Source: Phycisphaerales bacterium
Lineage (GTDB): Bacteria; Planctomycetota; Phycisphaerae; Phycisphaerales; UBA1924
Direction of reading: 5' to 3'
Assembly: GCA_020846975.1 (NCBI GenBank)
Contig: JADLCX010000074.1
Coordinates: forward strand, 1-64,000
Length of the DNA stretch: 64,000 nucleotides
The position numbers and the translations under genes were made by a program. This document shows positions 8,948 through 18,100 of this stretch, piece by piece. Below the pieces are notes generated by a model that saw nothing but the letters and a program-made list of their open reading frames with translations, searched no databases and was not told where the DNA came from. Within the stretch, counting starts at the first letter, position 1; every line of letters starts with the position of its first letter.

Positions 8948-9438
8948 CTCCGGACCTTTCTGCGTCTGGCGGGGTTGGTCTCCCGCGGACGCCCACACAC
9001 ACCACCACCCGAACCGCTCGACGCCTCCCCACTCCCACCCTCGGACCACTCCGTCGATCACGACCGGACTTGCTGCTCACTCATACCGGCAGAACGTACG
9101 TCGAAACACGACCGGTCGTTCCTGCGCTTCGTCGCCCGAACAAGGGTGACGAAGCGGTTCTTCCGAATCGGCCAGCGGAGAGTTCGTTCACCAGACGAGA
9201 CACGATTTCCGTTCTCGGATGTGGTGACCTGATCCGGGGGGATCCTTTCCACCTCAACCGGCTCCGTCGGCCGGGATCAAACATCGGCCATTCCCCGGCT
9301 TGGGTGTACGAGGAGCACGCGGCGTGCCGAAATCCACCCCCCAAACCTTTGCCAAATTGACCGAAGCGCGTCTCCCTCGCACGGTGGGGCATCCAGGGGG
9401 CCACGCGATCGTACCGAAGGCTGTCAAACTGACAGGCG
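8948..9438. other. Divergent intergenic region between clpC and the PhnP-like gene
   Basis: About 490 bp without a supported gene. On the clpC side there is a perfect 9-bp inverted repeat CGCTTCGTC/GACGAAGCG (9125-9133 with 9148-9156), probably in the clpC leader or promoter. On the other side, CTGTCA-AAC-TGACAG (9421-9435) abuts the promoter of the plus-strand gene. No known heat-shock operator such as CIRCE was seen. Confidence 0.5.
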
Positions 9439-9466
9439 TTGGAAGCAAGGAGGACCACCTTACACT
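9421..9466 (+). promoter_or_regulatory. Promoter with adjacent palindrome; probable leaderless start
   Basis: TTGGAA (9439-9444), a 16-bp spacer and TACACT (9461-9466) lie only 5 nt before ATG 9472, so transcription would begin at or next to the start codon. The perfect palindrome CTGTCA-N3-TGACAG (9421-9435) sits 3 bp upstream of the -35, where an activator or repressor could bind. Confidence 0.5.
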
Positions 9467-9471
9467 CGGCC

Positions 9472-10332
9472 ATGCGCTTCCTGTTCCTCGGCACGGGCAC
9501 ATCGGCCGGCGTCCCGGCGATCGCTTGCGACTGTGCGGTGTGCACATCGACCGATCCGCGGGACCAGCGCCTGCGGACGGGCGCGGCGGTGCAGTGGACC
9601 GACCCGACCGGGCAGGAACGCACGGTGCTGATCGACACGACGCCCGATCTGCGCCTGCAGGCGTTGCGTGCTGGGCTGCGGCGGTGCGATGCGGTGCTGT
9701 TCACGCACAACCACGTGGACCATACGTTCGGGCTGGACGAGGTCCGGCGGTTCAACGCCGTGCAGCGGACGCCGATCGACGTGTACGCCGAGCGGCACAC
9801 GCTGGACCACCTGCGCCGCGTGTACACGCACATCTTCGAGGCGGAGAAAAACGTCAACCAGAGTTTCGTCGCGGCCCTGATCGCGCACGAGATCGAGATC
9901 GAGCGGCCCGTCGAGATCTTCGGGATGCGGTTCCAGCCGGTGCGGCTGCTGCATGGCCGGCTGCCGATCGTGGGGTTCCGGATCGAGGCGGTTCAGACCG
10001 AGCCCGGAACTCGAGGCCCGTTTCCGCTCGCCTACTGCACCGATGTCTCCGCGATCCCTACCGAGAGCTGGAAGCAACTGCGCGGGCTGAGGACGCTCGT
10101 GCTCGATGCGTTGCGGCACCGCAAGCACCCGACGCACCTGACGCTGGAGGAGGCGGTCAACACGGCGGCCAACATCGGGGCGGAGCAGACATGGTTCGTG
10201 CACATGGCCCACGATCTGGGCCATGAGCAGACCAACGCCGGCCTGCCCGAGGGGATGCTGTTGGCGCACGACGGGCTGGTGCTGGGAGAGTCGGGCTTGT
10301 CGGGGAGTCGGGGGGAGCGGGTGTCGGGATGA
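9472..10332 (+). CDS. PhnP-like metallo-beta-lactamase-fold phosphodiesterase/hydrolase
   Basis: 286 residues from ATG 9472 (MRFLFLGTGTSAGVP). The metal motif HNHVDH is at residues 79-84. An N-terminal C19-D-C21-AV-C24 cluster matches the extra zinc-binding loop of PhnP (phosphoribosyl cyclic phosphodiesterase). A second Cys and a His near residues 190-245 would complete the site. The family hydrolyses cyclic phosphodiesters; the exact substrate here is unknown because no phn genes are nearby. The start is supported by homology to the family N-terminus and by the TACACT box 5 nt upstream. No Shine-Dalgarno site supports it. It converges on the M16 peptidase, sharing a bidirectional hairpin. 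Confidence 0.85.
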   Translation: MRFLFLGTGTSAGVPAIACDCAVCTSTDPRDQRLRTGAAVQWTDPTGQERTVLIDTTPDLRLQALRAGLRRCDAVLFTHNHVDHTFGLDEVRRFNAVQRTPIDVYAERHTLDHLRRVYTHIFEAEKNVNQSFVAALIAHEIEIERPVEIFGMRFQPVRLLHGRLPIVGFRIEAVQTEPGTRGPFPLAYCTDVSAIPTESWKQLRGLRTLVLDALRHRKHPTHLTLEEAVNTAANIGAEQTWFVHMAHDLGHEQTNAGLPEGMLLAHDGLVLGESGLSGSRGERVSG

Positions 10333-10364
10333 GAAAAGAGCCGAGTGCCCGGCGCTCGGCTCTG
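10332..10364 (-). terminator. Intrinsic terminator of the M16 peptidase gene
   Basis: AGAGCCGAG (10337-10345) pairs with CTCGGCTCT (10355-10363), and the helix extends inward. On the minus strand it is followed by TTTTCTC. It lies at the stop codon of the convergent plus-strand gene and may stop transcription from both sides. Confidence 0.8.
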
Positions 10365-10409
10365 GTCTGGTGCGGCTATCTGGCGGTGGGTTTCGGCGCA
10401 GAACCGGGC

Positions 10410-13238
10410 CTACTTGGTCTCGGTGGTGGCGTCGGCGCCCTGCTCGGCCGGGCGGACCACCACGGAGAAGCGGGATTCGGGCTTGCAGTACTTGGCGAAG
10501 GCGGCCTTGATGTCGGAGGCCGGGATGGTCTGGTACGCCTGGGGAGCGGCCATCACATCGTCGAGCTTGACATCGCGGTAATCCATCGCGCCGACGCGCC
10601 CCATCCAGAACCCGGGCTGCTTCATCTGCTCGTCCATGTCGTTGGCGAACTGCTTGCGGGCGGTGGTGAGTTCTTCCTCGGTCGGACCTTCGGCCGCGAA
10701 GGCGTCGAAGAGCTGGCCGTACGCGGCCACCAGCCGGTCGACCTTGCCGGGGTCCGTCGGCGAGAGGCCCATGAACACGCCGTAGCCGGGGATCGCGGTT
10801 CCGGGCTGGAGCCGACAGCCGGGGCTGTAGGCGAGCTGCTCCTTCTCGCGGATGATCTGGATGGCGCGGGTGGAGAGGATACGCGAGGCGATGCTCATGC
10901 ACCGCGTGTCCTGCACGTTGGCGGCGTCGGGGCCGTAGAAGCCGACCATCGCCACGGCCTTGTCGGTCTGGGTGGCCATGCTCTTGGCGGCGGTCCGATT
11001 GGCGGGCGGACGACCGACCTTGCGGGCCTGGTCGAGCGTGGCCGCGCTGATGCGGTCGCGGCTGGGGAGTGAGCCGACGTATTTTTCGAGCAGCGAGACG
11101 GCGACATCTTTGTCGATGTCGCCGACGACGGTCACTTCGATGGGCGCGGTGCGGATCGCGCTGGTGAGCCAGGCCTGGCCGGCCGCGACGCTCAGGCGGT
11201 TGACCTCGTCGGCGGTGATGGGCTGGAAACGGGCATCGCCCTCGGGCATGATGGTCTTCGCGGCGAGCACGCCCAGCGCGGCCTGGATGTTCTTGTCACG
11301 CTCCTCGATCGACTGGAGTTGTTCCTTCTTCCACTGGTCGAAGTTGGCCTGCTCGATGACCGGGTCGGTGAGCATGAGGTAGGCGAGTTGCATGCCGTCG
11401 TCGAGGTCCGAGGGACTGCCGTTGACCGAGAGCGACATCGCATCCGGGCCGGCGATGCCGCCGCGGACGCGGGTCTTCTTGCCGGTGCGGATGTCGCGGA
11501 TGTTGGTGCTGGTCAGCTTGCTGGTGGCGGGGCGTTCCCAGGCGAGAGCGGCGACCTCGGAGACGCCGTGGTTCTCCGCGGACTCCTGGAGGGGCCCGGC
11601 GGCGAGGGTGATCGAGACGGCGACGCGGTCCTTCTCGATATCCATGAAGCGGTGGTGGAAACGGACGCCGTTGCTGAGCCAGCCGCTGGTGACCGCACTG
11701 GCCGCGTGCGTGACGAGGTCGGAGGCCTTGCCGGCGGCGGGGAGTTCGGCGAGCAGCGATGAGGGACGATCGGCCTGCTTCTCGGCCTCGGGCTTGACGT
11801 CGAAGGCCGCGGCGCCCATCGCGACGAGCTGGGCCTCGGTGGGCACCTCGGCGCTGGACGGGAGGTTCAGCACGTAGGTGACGTTGACGGGGTTGAACAG
11901 TTCGGCGAACGTCCTGGAGACCTCCTCGGCCGAGATGCCGGGCAGGATCTGCTTGCTGAGATCGAGTTCCTGCTGGGCCGACATGATCGGTTCGCCGTCG
12001 GCGATGGCGCGGTTCATCATGTTGAGCACGCGGCGAGCATCCATCGTGCTCTCCTGGGCGACGAACTGCTCGAGGCCTGCCGTAATCTCCTTCTTGACGT
12101 CGTCGATCTCCTGCTGCGAGAACCCGTGCAGGCGGGCCCGCTGGGTATCGGCTCCGAGTTCGGTGAGCATGGTCTTCCAGTCCTCGGGCTTGCCCTCGGC
12201 GGAGACCTGGCGCAGCGTGGCGGCGTTGAAGAGCGTCATCGCGCCGGCGGAAGCGGAGAGGTAGGCGGTGCCGCCCTTGCTGAGCTTGGCGCCCATGCGG
12301 CGGTTGAACGCGGAGATGCCGATCTGGCGGACGAAGTCGCGGCGCATCAGCGGCACGGTGGTCGCGGGGTCTTCCTTGGCGCCGACGCTGTAGACCTCGA
12401 CGGTCGCGCCGGTGAGTTCGGGGTCGGTCGCGACGATGGCGCGGCTGGCATCGAGGGGCTTGACCTTCGGGTCCTGATCGACGGGGACGGGCTTCTTGTC
12501 GCCGGCGCCGAAGTGCTTCCCGATCTGCTCGACGATGGGCGCGGGCTCGGCATCGGCGACGACCATCAGCGTCATGTTGCTGGGGATGTACCAGTGCGAG
12601 TAGTAGTCCCTGAAATCGGGCTGCATGACCGACTTGAGCGTCTCGTCGGTGCCGATGGGCAGGCGGTAGCCGATGAGCGAGCCGGGGATGAGCCGCTCGA
12701 GCATGTACTCCTGCACGCGCTGCTGCGCGCCCTTTCGGGTGCGCTTCTCCTCGAAGATCACCTGTCGCTCCTCGTCGATCTCGGCGGGCAGCAGGCTCAG
12801 ACGCCCCGCGACATCGGAGAAGAAGAGCATGCCCTTGTCGAGCGTCTCGGGTTTGGTGTCGGGCAGCGCGAGCTGGTAGGTGGTCTGATCGAAGCTCGTG
12901 AAGGCGTTCTGGTGCTGGCCAAACATCAGGCCCATCGACTGGAAGAAATCGATGACCGAGCCGGGCTTGAAGTTCTCGCTCCCGTTGAAGGCCATGTGCT
13001 CGAGGTAGTGGGCGATGCCGCGCTGGGCGTCGGTCTCATTCATCGAGCCGGTGGAGATGTGCAGCCACATCGAGGCGCGGCCGGGCGGGTTGGCGTGCTT
13101 CTTGACGATGTACCGCATGCCGTTGGGCAGCTCGCCGGTGACCAGCCGTTGGTCGGTGGGCAGGGGTTGGGCGAGGGTGATTGAGCAGAAGGTCACGCTC
13201 GCCAGAAGGGCGGCGGGCCGGAACGCTGAGCGTGTCAT
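10410..13238 (-). CDS. Secreted M16-family zinc metallopeptidase (pitrilysin/insulinase type)
   Basis: 942 residues from ATG 13238, with a signal peptide (RPAALLASVTFCSITLAQP) and GGAG upstream. The inverted zinc motif HYLEH (H77, E80, H81) is present, with the downstream glutamates in 'PAEIDEERQVIFEEKRT'. The protein has the usual duplicated layout: an active N-terminal pair of M16 domains and an inactive C-terminal pair that begins about residue 510 ('WLSNGVRFHHRF'). It should cleave peptides in the periplasm. A stand-alone homologue of its C-terminal half is encoded at 20519. It ends in a strong terminator. Confidence 0.93.
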   Translation of the reverse strand: MTRSAFRPAALLASVTFCSITLAQPLPTDQRLVTGELPNGMRYIVKKHANPPGRASMWLHISTGSMNETDAQRGIAHYLEHMAFNGSENFKPGSVIDFFQSMGLMFGQHQNAFTSFDQTTYQLALPDTKPETLDKGMLFFSDVAGRLSLLPAEIDEERQVIFEEKRTRKGAQQRVQEYMLERLIPGSLIGYRLPIGTDETLKSVMQPDFRDYYSHWYIPSNMTLMVVADAEPAPIVEQIGKHFGAGDKKPVPVDQDPKVKPLDASRAIVATDPELTGATVEVYSVGAKEDPATTVPLMRRDFVRQIGISAFNRRMGAKLSKGGTAYLSASAGAMTLFNAATLRQVSAEGKPEDWKTMLTELGADTQRARLHGFSQQEIDDVKKEITAGLEQFVAQESTMDARRVLNMMNRAIADGEPIMSAQQELDLSKQILPGISAEEVSRTFAELFNPVNVTYVLNLPSSAEVPTEAQLVAMGAAAFDVKPEAEKQADRPSSLLAELPAAGKASDLVTHAASAVTSGWLSNGVRFHHRFMDIEKDRVAVSITLAAGPLQESAENHGVSEVAALAWERPATSKLTSTNIRDIRTGKKTRVRGGIAGPDAMSLSVNGSPSDLDDGMQLAYLMLTDPVIEQANFDQWKKEQLQSIEERDKNIQAALGVLAAKTIMPEGDARFQPITADEVNRLSVAAGQAWLTSAIRTAPIEVTVVGDIDKDVAVSLLEKYVGSLPSRDRISAATLDQARKVGRPPANRTAAKSMATQTDKAVAMVGFYGPDAANVQDTRCMSIASRILSTRAIQIIREKEQLAYSPGCRLQPGTAIPGYGVFMGLSPTDPGKVDRLVAAYGQLFDAFAAEGPTEEELTTARKQFANDMDEQMKQPGFWMGRVGAMDYRDVKLDDVMAAPQAYQTIPASDIKAAFAKYCKPESRFSVVVRPAEQGADATTETK

Positions 13239-13374
13239 GCGGAAAGTCTCCAGGCCCCGCGTCCCCATTCGGGAGCAATCTTAGACCCGCGGTGCCGCAA
13301 CCGACGCCGGCCCCCCGGCATCCGGCGCGCGGAGGGGCTCCTCGGGCCGGGGGCTTGGCCACCCACCACCAATG

Positions 13375-13403
13375 AAAAGCGGCGAGGTTGCCGACCCCGC
13401 CGC
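13375..13403 (-). terminator. Probable terminator of the dockerin-tailed gene
   Basis: GCGGCG (13379-13384) pairs with CGCCGC (13398-13403), with extra G-C pairs inside and a loop of about 8 nt. TTTTCA follows on the minus strand. The stem is shorter than the other terminators here. Confidence 0.65.
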
Positions 13404-13433
13404 GTGAGGGAACTCAAGGAGCCCGAGGCAGGG

Positions 13434-14900
13434 TCAGGAAGAACACCCCGCGAAGTAGCCGGCGAGGAAATCGAAGATGTCCTGCACGGTCACGGAGAAC
13501 GAGTTGTTGTAGTCGGCGGCAAGGTCGCCCGAGAAGTAGAGGGACAGGAAGTCGAAGATGTCCTGGACGGTGACGCTTCCGGAGGAGTTGATGTCGGGGA
13601 GGCAGACGGTGATCTCGATCAGCGCGTCCACATCGTCGGTCGTGGTGGTGGTGCCGAGGGGGTTGACATCGGCGGCAACGTAGACCCGGACCATGGCGTT
13701 GTTGATGCGCTCGGAGACGGCGATTCCGCCCGTGGCGCCGAAGCCGATGGCGGCGTAGTTGGCGGTCGGAGCGCCGTTCCGGTCGAGATCGATCAAGTCA
13801 CCTTCCATGAAGATGACGCGCCGGTTGAGCAGAACGAGCTCGACGCTGCCGGTTGTGGCCCAGGTGACGGCGAGATCGGCCGATCCGTTCATGTGCGCTT
13901 CGTCGATCGCGCCGTTGAGCAGCACACCGTCGATGATCTCACCCTCGCGGATGCGCATCTGGCCGTTGGCGAAGATGTAGTGGTCCTGGGTGGTCACGGG
14001 GTCCGAGGTATCGCCCAGCAGGTAGTAGGTGCCGGCGTTGTTGATGAAGTGCTCCTGGAAGTTGCCCCAGTTCTCGCCGTTGCGTCCGCCCGCGGCGACG
14101 GGCACGGGGCTGCCTTCTCGCACCAACGCGCCATCGACCAGCATCCCGGCGCCGTCGAGGATCATGACGTTGTCGGTCGACGAGGTGGCGCCGTCGAGCA
14201 GGTCCTGGCTGATGGAGTGCGTCGCGTCGGCGGAGAATCTGTAGCGGAAGAGCGTTGCCGAGGGCGTCGGGTCCAGGGCCGCGGGCATGTTGGGGAGGGT
14301 GTCGCCGCCGGCGAAGAGTTTCTGCGGCGGGTTGCCGAAGACGACAGCACGGTTGGCCGTCGAGCCGCCGGCCGAGTTGGCGACCCCGGCCTTCCAATAG
14401 GGCACGCCGCCCGGCGTCATGCGGATGCGGCTGTTGAACGACCAGAACTGTCCGGCGAAAGGCGGATCGGCGGAGTCGCGTTCATCGGCAAGCACGGTGT
14501 CGTCGAGCGCAACGCCGTCGAGACCGGTGAACGCGCCGCTGTTGGCGGTGATGCCGTAGGCAACCGAGCCCGAGTCGGAAAGGCCGAACTCACCCTCGAA
14601 CGCGGTGACGGTGAGCGCGCCGAGCAGCCCCTCGCTGCGAAGGAGTGTGGGAAGGACGGGCGGGGTGACGAGACCTCCGACCGTGGTGGTCAGGATGTGG
14701 CTGACGATGCTCGGGCTCGCCCCGGAGTTGACCGCGACACCGTACCCGCCGACGCCGTTGGTCGTGGTGCAGGTGATCGACGCCACAAGCGGGCCACCGG
14801 GGGAAACCTCGTCGCCTTCGCGGAGAATGAGGCGGTGGGTCTGACCGAGGGCCGGCGAGACCAGAAACGACAGAATGGACAGGCAGAGAAGCGAGCGCAT
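13434..14900 (-). CDS. Large secreted protein with C-terminal dockerin-like repeat
   Basis: 488 residues. Three in-frame ATGs (14906, 14903, 14900) follow AGGGAG; the third has the best spacing (7 nt) and is used here. The signal peptide is RSLLCLSILSFLVSPALGQ. The central region is beta-rich and of no family I recognise ('GQFWSFNSRIRMTPGGVPYW', 'RAVVFGNPPQKLFAGGDTLP'), resembling planctomycete surface proteins with repeated blades. The tail has two EF-hand-like units, 'DINSSGSVTVQDIFDFLSLYF' and 'DYNNSFSVTVQDIFDFLAGY', as in type I dockerin-like domains. It shares this tail with the gene at 15136. Function unknown; probably a surface or extracellular protein. Confidence 0.8.
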   Translation of the reverse strand: MRSLLCLSILSFLVSPALGQTHRLILREGDEVSPGGPLVASITCTTTNGVGGYGVAVNSGASPSIVSHILTTTVGGLVTPPVLPTLLRSEGLLGALTVTAFEGEFGLSDSGSVAYGITANSGAFTGLDGVALDDTVLADERDSADPPFAGQFWSFNSRIRMTPGGVPYWKAGVANSAGGSTANRAVVFGNPPQKLFAGGDTLPNMPAALDPTPSATLFRYRFSADATHSISQDLLDGATSSTDNVMILDGAGMLVDGALVREGSPVPVAAGGRNGENWGNFQEHFINNAGTYYLLGDTSDPVTTQDHYIFANGQMRIREGEIIDGVLLNGAIDEAHMNGSADLAVTWATTGSVELVLLNRRVIFMEGDLIDLDRNGAPTANYAAIGFGATGGIAVSERINNAMVRVYVAADVNPLGTTTTTDDVDALIEITVCLPDINSSGSVTVQDIFDFLSLYFSGDLAADYNNSFSVTVQDIFDFLAGYFAGCSS

Positions 14901-14986
14901 CATCATGCTCCCTACGTAATTGAGCCGACCCGATCCACCAATGAACCCTGCGCCGACACCCAAGGGGCGCCGGAGGGGCATTGGCC

Positions 14987-15014
14987 AGTCTATCAGGACT
15001 CAGCAGGAATACAA
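14987..15014 (-). promoter_or_regulatory. Promoter of the dockerin-tailed gene at 13434
   Basis: On the minus strand TTGTAT (15014-15009), a 16-bp spacer and TAGACT (14992-14987) lie about 80 nt before the start. AGGGAG then precedes the triple ATG. Confidence 0.5.
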
Positions 15015-15135
15015 GAGGCTTGGGGCCGCTTCGGGCGAGGATGAAAGGCACACGGGCGACGCGATGTTGAGTCGCGCCGTCCGTGTTGGCGAGTATCCGT
15101 TCCTGGACCGGCGGGTGGCCGGGCACGACCAACGG

Positions 15136-18100
15136 TCAGAACGCGCAGCCCGCGAAGTAGGCGGCAAGGAAATCGAAGATGTCCTGCACCGTGATCGAGC
15201 CCGAGGCGTTGACGTCGGAGTTGGCTCCGTTCGAGAAATAGGTCGCGAGGAAATCGAAGATGTCCTGCACGGAGATCGTGCCCGAGCAGTTGAAGTCTCC
15301 GATGCAGAGCGTGAGCACGGCCGCGTTGCTGCTGACGGACCCGCAGCCGTTGGTCACCACGCAGTCGTAGGAGCCAGCGGCGGCCGCGTTGACCGGGTTG
15401 ACCGTGATCGAGGGAGCGGTCTCGCCGCCGATGGGCGAGCCGCCCTTGCGCCACTGGTAGGCGAGCGAGCCGCCGCTGGCCGCGACAGTGAACATCGCCG
15501 AGCCGTTGAGGCACTTGGTCTGGGAGGCGGGGTGGGTGGTGATCGACGGGAGTGCGATGATGCTGATCACCGCCGGGTTCGAGACGACCGAGCCGCACGC
15601 GGCGCTGACCTCGCAGGTGTAGGAGTCGGCATCGGCGGCACCGGCGGTCGTGATGCTGAGGCTCGCGGTGGTCGCGCCGGCAACGCTCGAGCCGGAGCCC
15701 GTGGGGCCGTTGACCAGGGGCGAGCCGCTTTTTCGCCACTGGAAGCCTGTGGCGCCGGACGCCGCGACGGTGAGGTTGATCGTTCCATCCTCGCACACGC
15801 CCCCGCCGGTCGGGTGGGTGTCGATCGACGGCCCGGGCTGGACGTCGATGACCGCGGGGTCGGAGGCCAGGTTCCCGCAGGAGTTGGTCACGACGCAGTC
15901 GTAACTGGCCGCATCCGCCGCGGCGAGGCTCGGGAAGTTGAGGCTTGCGCCCGTGGCGCTCGGGATATCGGACGAGTTCTTGCGCCACTGGTAAGAGAGG
16001 GGCGCCGTGCCAGCCGCGACCACGCTGAGCGTGACCCCTGAGCCTTCGCACCCCGAGACACCGGACGGCTGGGTGGTGATCGAGGGCGCGGAGTTGACGG
16101 TCAGGAGCGCGGCGTTGGAGGTGGCGCCGGCGCAGGTTGTGGCTACGCAGTCGTAGGAGCCTGCATCGCCGATCGCGACGGTTGCGAGGTTGTACGTCGC
16201 GGAGGTTGCGCCGGAGACATCTACGCCTCCCTTGCGCCACTGGTAGGTGATCGTGCCGGTCCCGGTCGCGACGATGGTGAAGCTCGCGGGCTGGCCCTCG
16301 CAGACCGTCGCGGGTGAGGGCTGAGTGGTGATCGTCGGGCCGCCGCCGAGCGTGAGCGTTGCGGCATCGCTGAAGGTCGAGCCGCACGAGTTGGTGACGA
16401 CACACCAGTAGGCGCCGGCGTTGCCGGCGGCGACGGACGGGATGTTGAGGGTTGGCGAGGTTGCGCCGGCAACATCGGCGCCGTCCTTCTGCCACTGGTA
16501 ACTCAAGGGGGCGGCGCCGGTGGCCACGACGGTGAAACTCGCGGGATCGCCGGGGCAGACCGCGACCGAAACGGGGGATGTGGTGACCGCGGGCAGGGCC
16601 GTCACCGTGAGAACCGCGACGCTGCTCGTGGCCGAACCGCAGGCGTTGGTCACCACGCAATCGTAGTTTCCGGCATGGGTGGGCTCGACCGGGTTGATCG
16701 AATAGGTCGCGCTGAAACCGCCGATGGGGTTGCCGTTCTTCCGCCAACTGTACGTGAACGGGCCGGTACCCGAGGGCGTCACGGCGATCGTCGTGAACTC
16801 GCCTTGACAGACCGTCTGGTTCTCGGGCTGGAACACGAAGCCGACGGGAACCTGGACTGTGAGAACGGCGCTGGCGGATGTGTCCGACCCGCATGTGTTG
16901 GTGGCCACGCAGTCGTACGAGCCGGCATCGCCGACCAACACGGAGGGGATGGAGAACGTCGATCCGGTAGCGCCAGCGATGTTCGTGCCGTTCTTCCGCC
17001 ACTGAAGGCCGGGTGCGGGCGAGCCAGTGAACGTGACGCTGAACTCGGCGGAAGCGCCCGAACACCGGGTGATCGAGTCCGGCGAATCCGTCGCGGAGGG
17101 GGCGATGAGGAGCGACAGCAGCGCGGCCGCACTGACCGCGTTGCCGCAGGAGTTGCTGACCGCGCACGTGTAGCTGGCCGCATCACCGGCGACAACACCG
17201 CTGATGGTGAGCGTGGGTGCGTTCTCGCCGGTAATGTCGGCGCCGTTCTTTCGCCACTGGTAGTTGATCGGCGTGCTGCCGGAGGCAACGACGGAGAAGA
17301 TCGCGGTGCCGCCCGGGCAGACCGATTGCGGGCTGGGCGGCGTGGAAACGCCCGCGCCGACGCAGACGCCGCTGTTGACCGTGAAGACCCCGGTGCCCGT
17401 GCCCGTTCCGTCGGCGTTGGTGATGGTCACGTTTCGGGCGCCGATCGTCGCCGCGCCGCCGATGACAAACGAAAGCCCGGTCACCTGCGTGCCCAGCGCG
17501 TTGGGCACCGCGGTGCCCGTAACCGTGACGCCGGATCCGGAGACCGTCACGTTCGCGGCGGTCACATTCTTGAGATTCGTCCCGTTGATGGTCACGGGGA
17601 TGGTCTGTCCCTGGTTGGCGTTGTTGGGGACGACCGACGTGACGGTGGTCGTCGCGCCAAAGACCACGACGTTGATGGTGTCGGTGTCGGCCTGGCCGTT
17701 CTCGTCGGTGACGCGCAGCGTGACGGGGTAGGTGCCGTTGGAGACATACCCGGGCGAGCGGGTCGGCGAGGGGTTGTTCGCAACCTCGAACGTGCCGTCG
17801 CCATCGAGGTCCCACGCATAGGTCGAGATCGTCGCCTGGCTGCCGCCCGCGTCCGTGTCGTTGGTGTAAGAGTTGACATTCCCCATGAAGTACGCGACGG
17901 TGTTGGCCTGAACTCGCTTGTGCAAACCGGCGATCGCCGTGGGCGGCGCCTTGGCCGTCGCGACGCGGATCGTCAGGTTGTAGATCTGCACGAACTGATC
18001 CGTGCTGTCGTTGGGTCCGGCATCGACGACCCGGACCCAGTACGTCCCGGCGGCGAGCGTGCCGGCCGAGAGCGTCTCGGTCGCGCCGGCCGCGGCGGCG

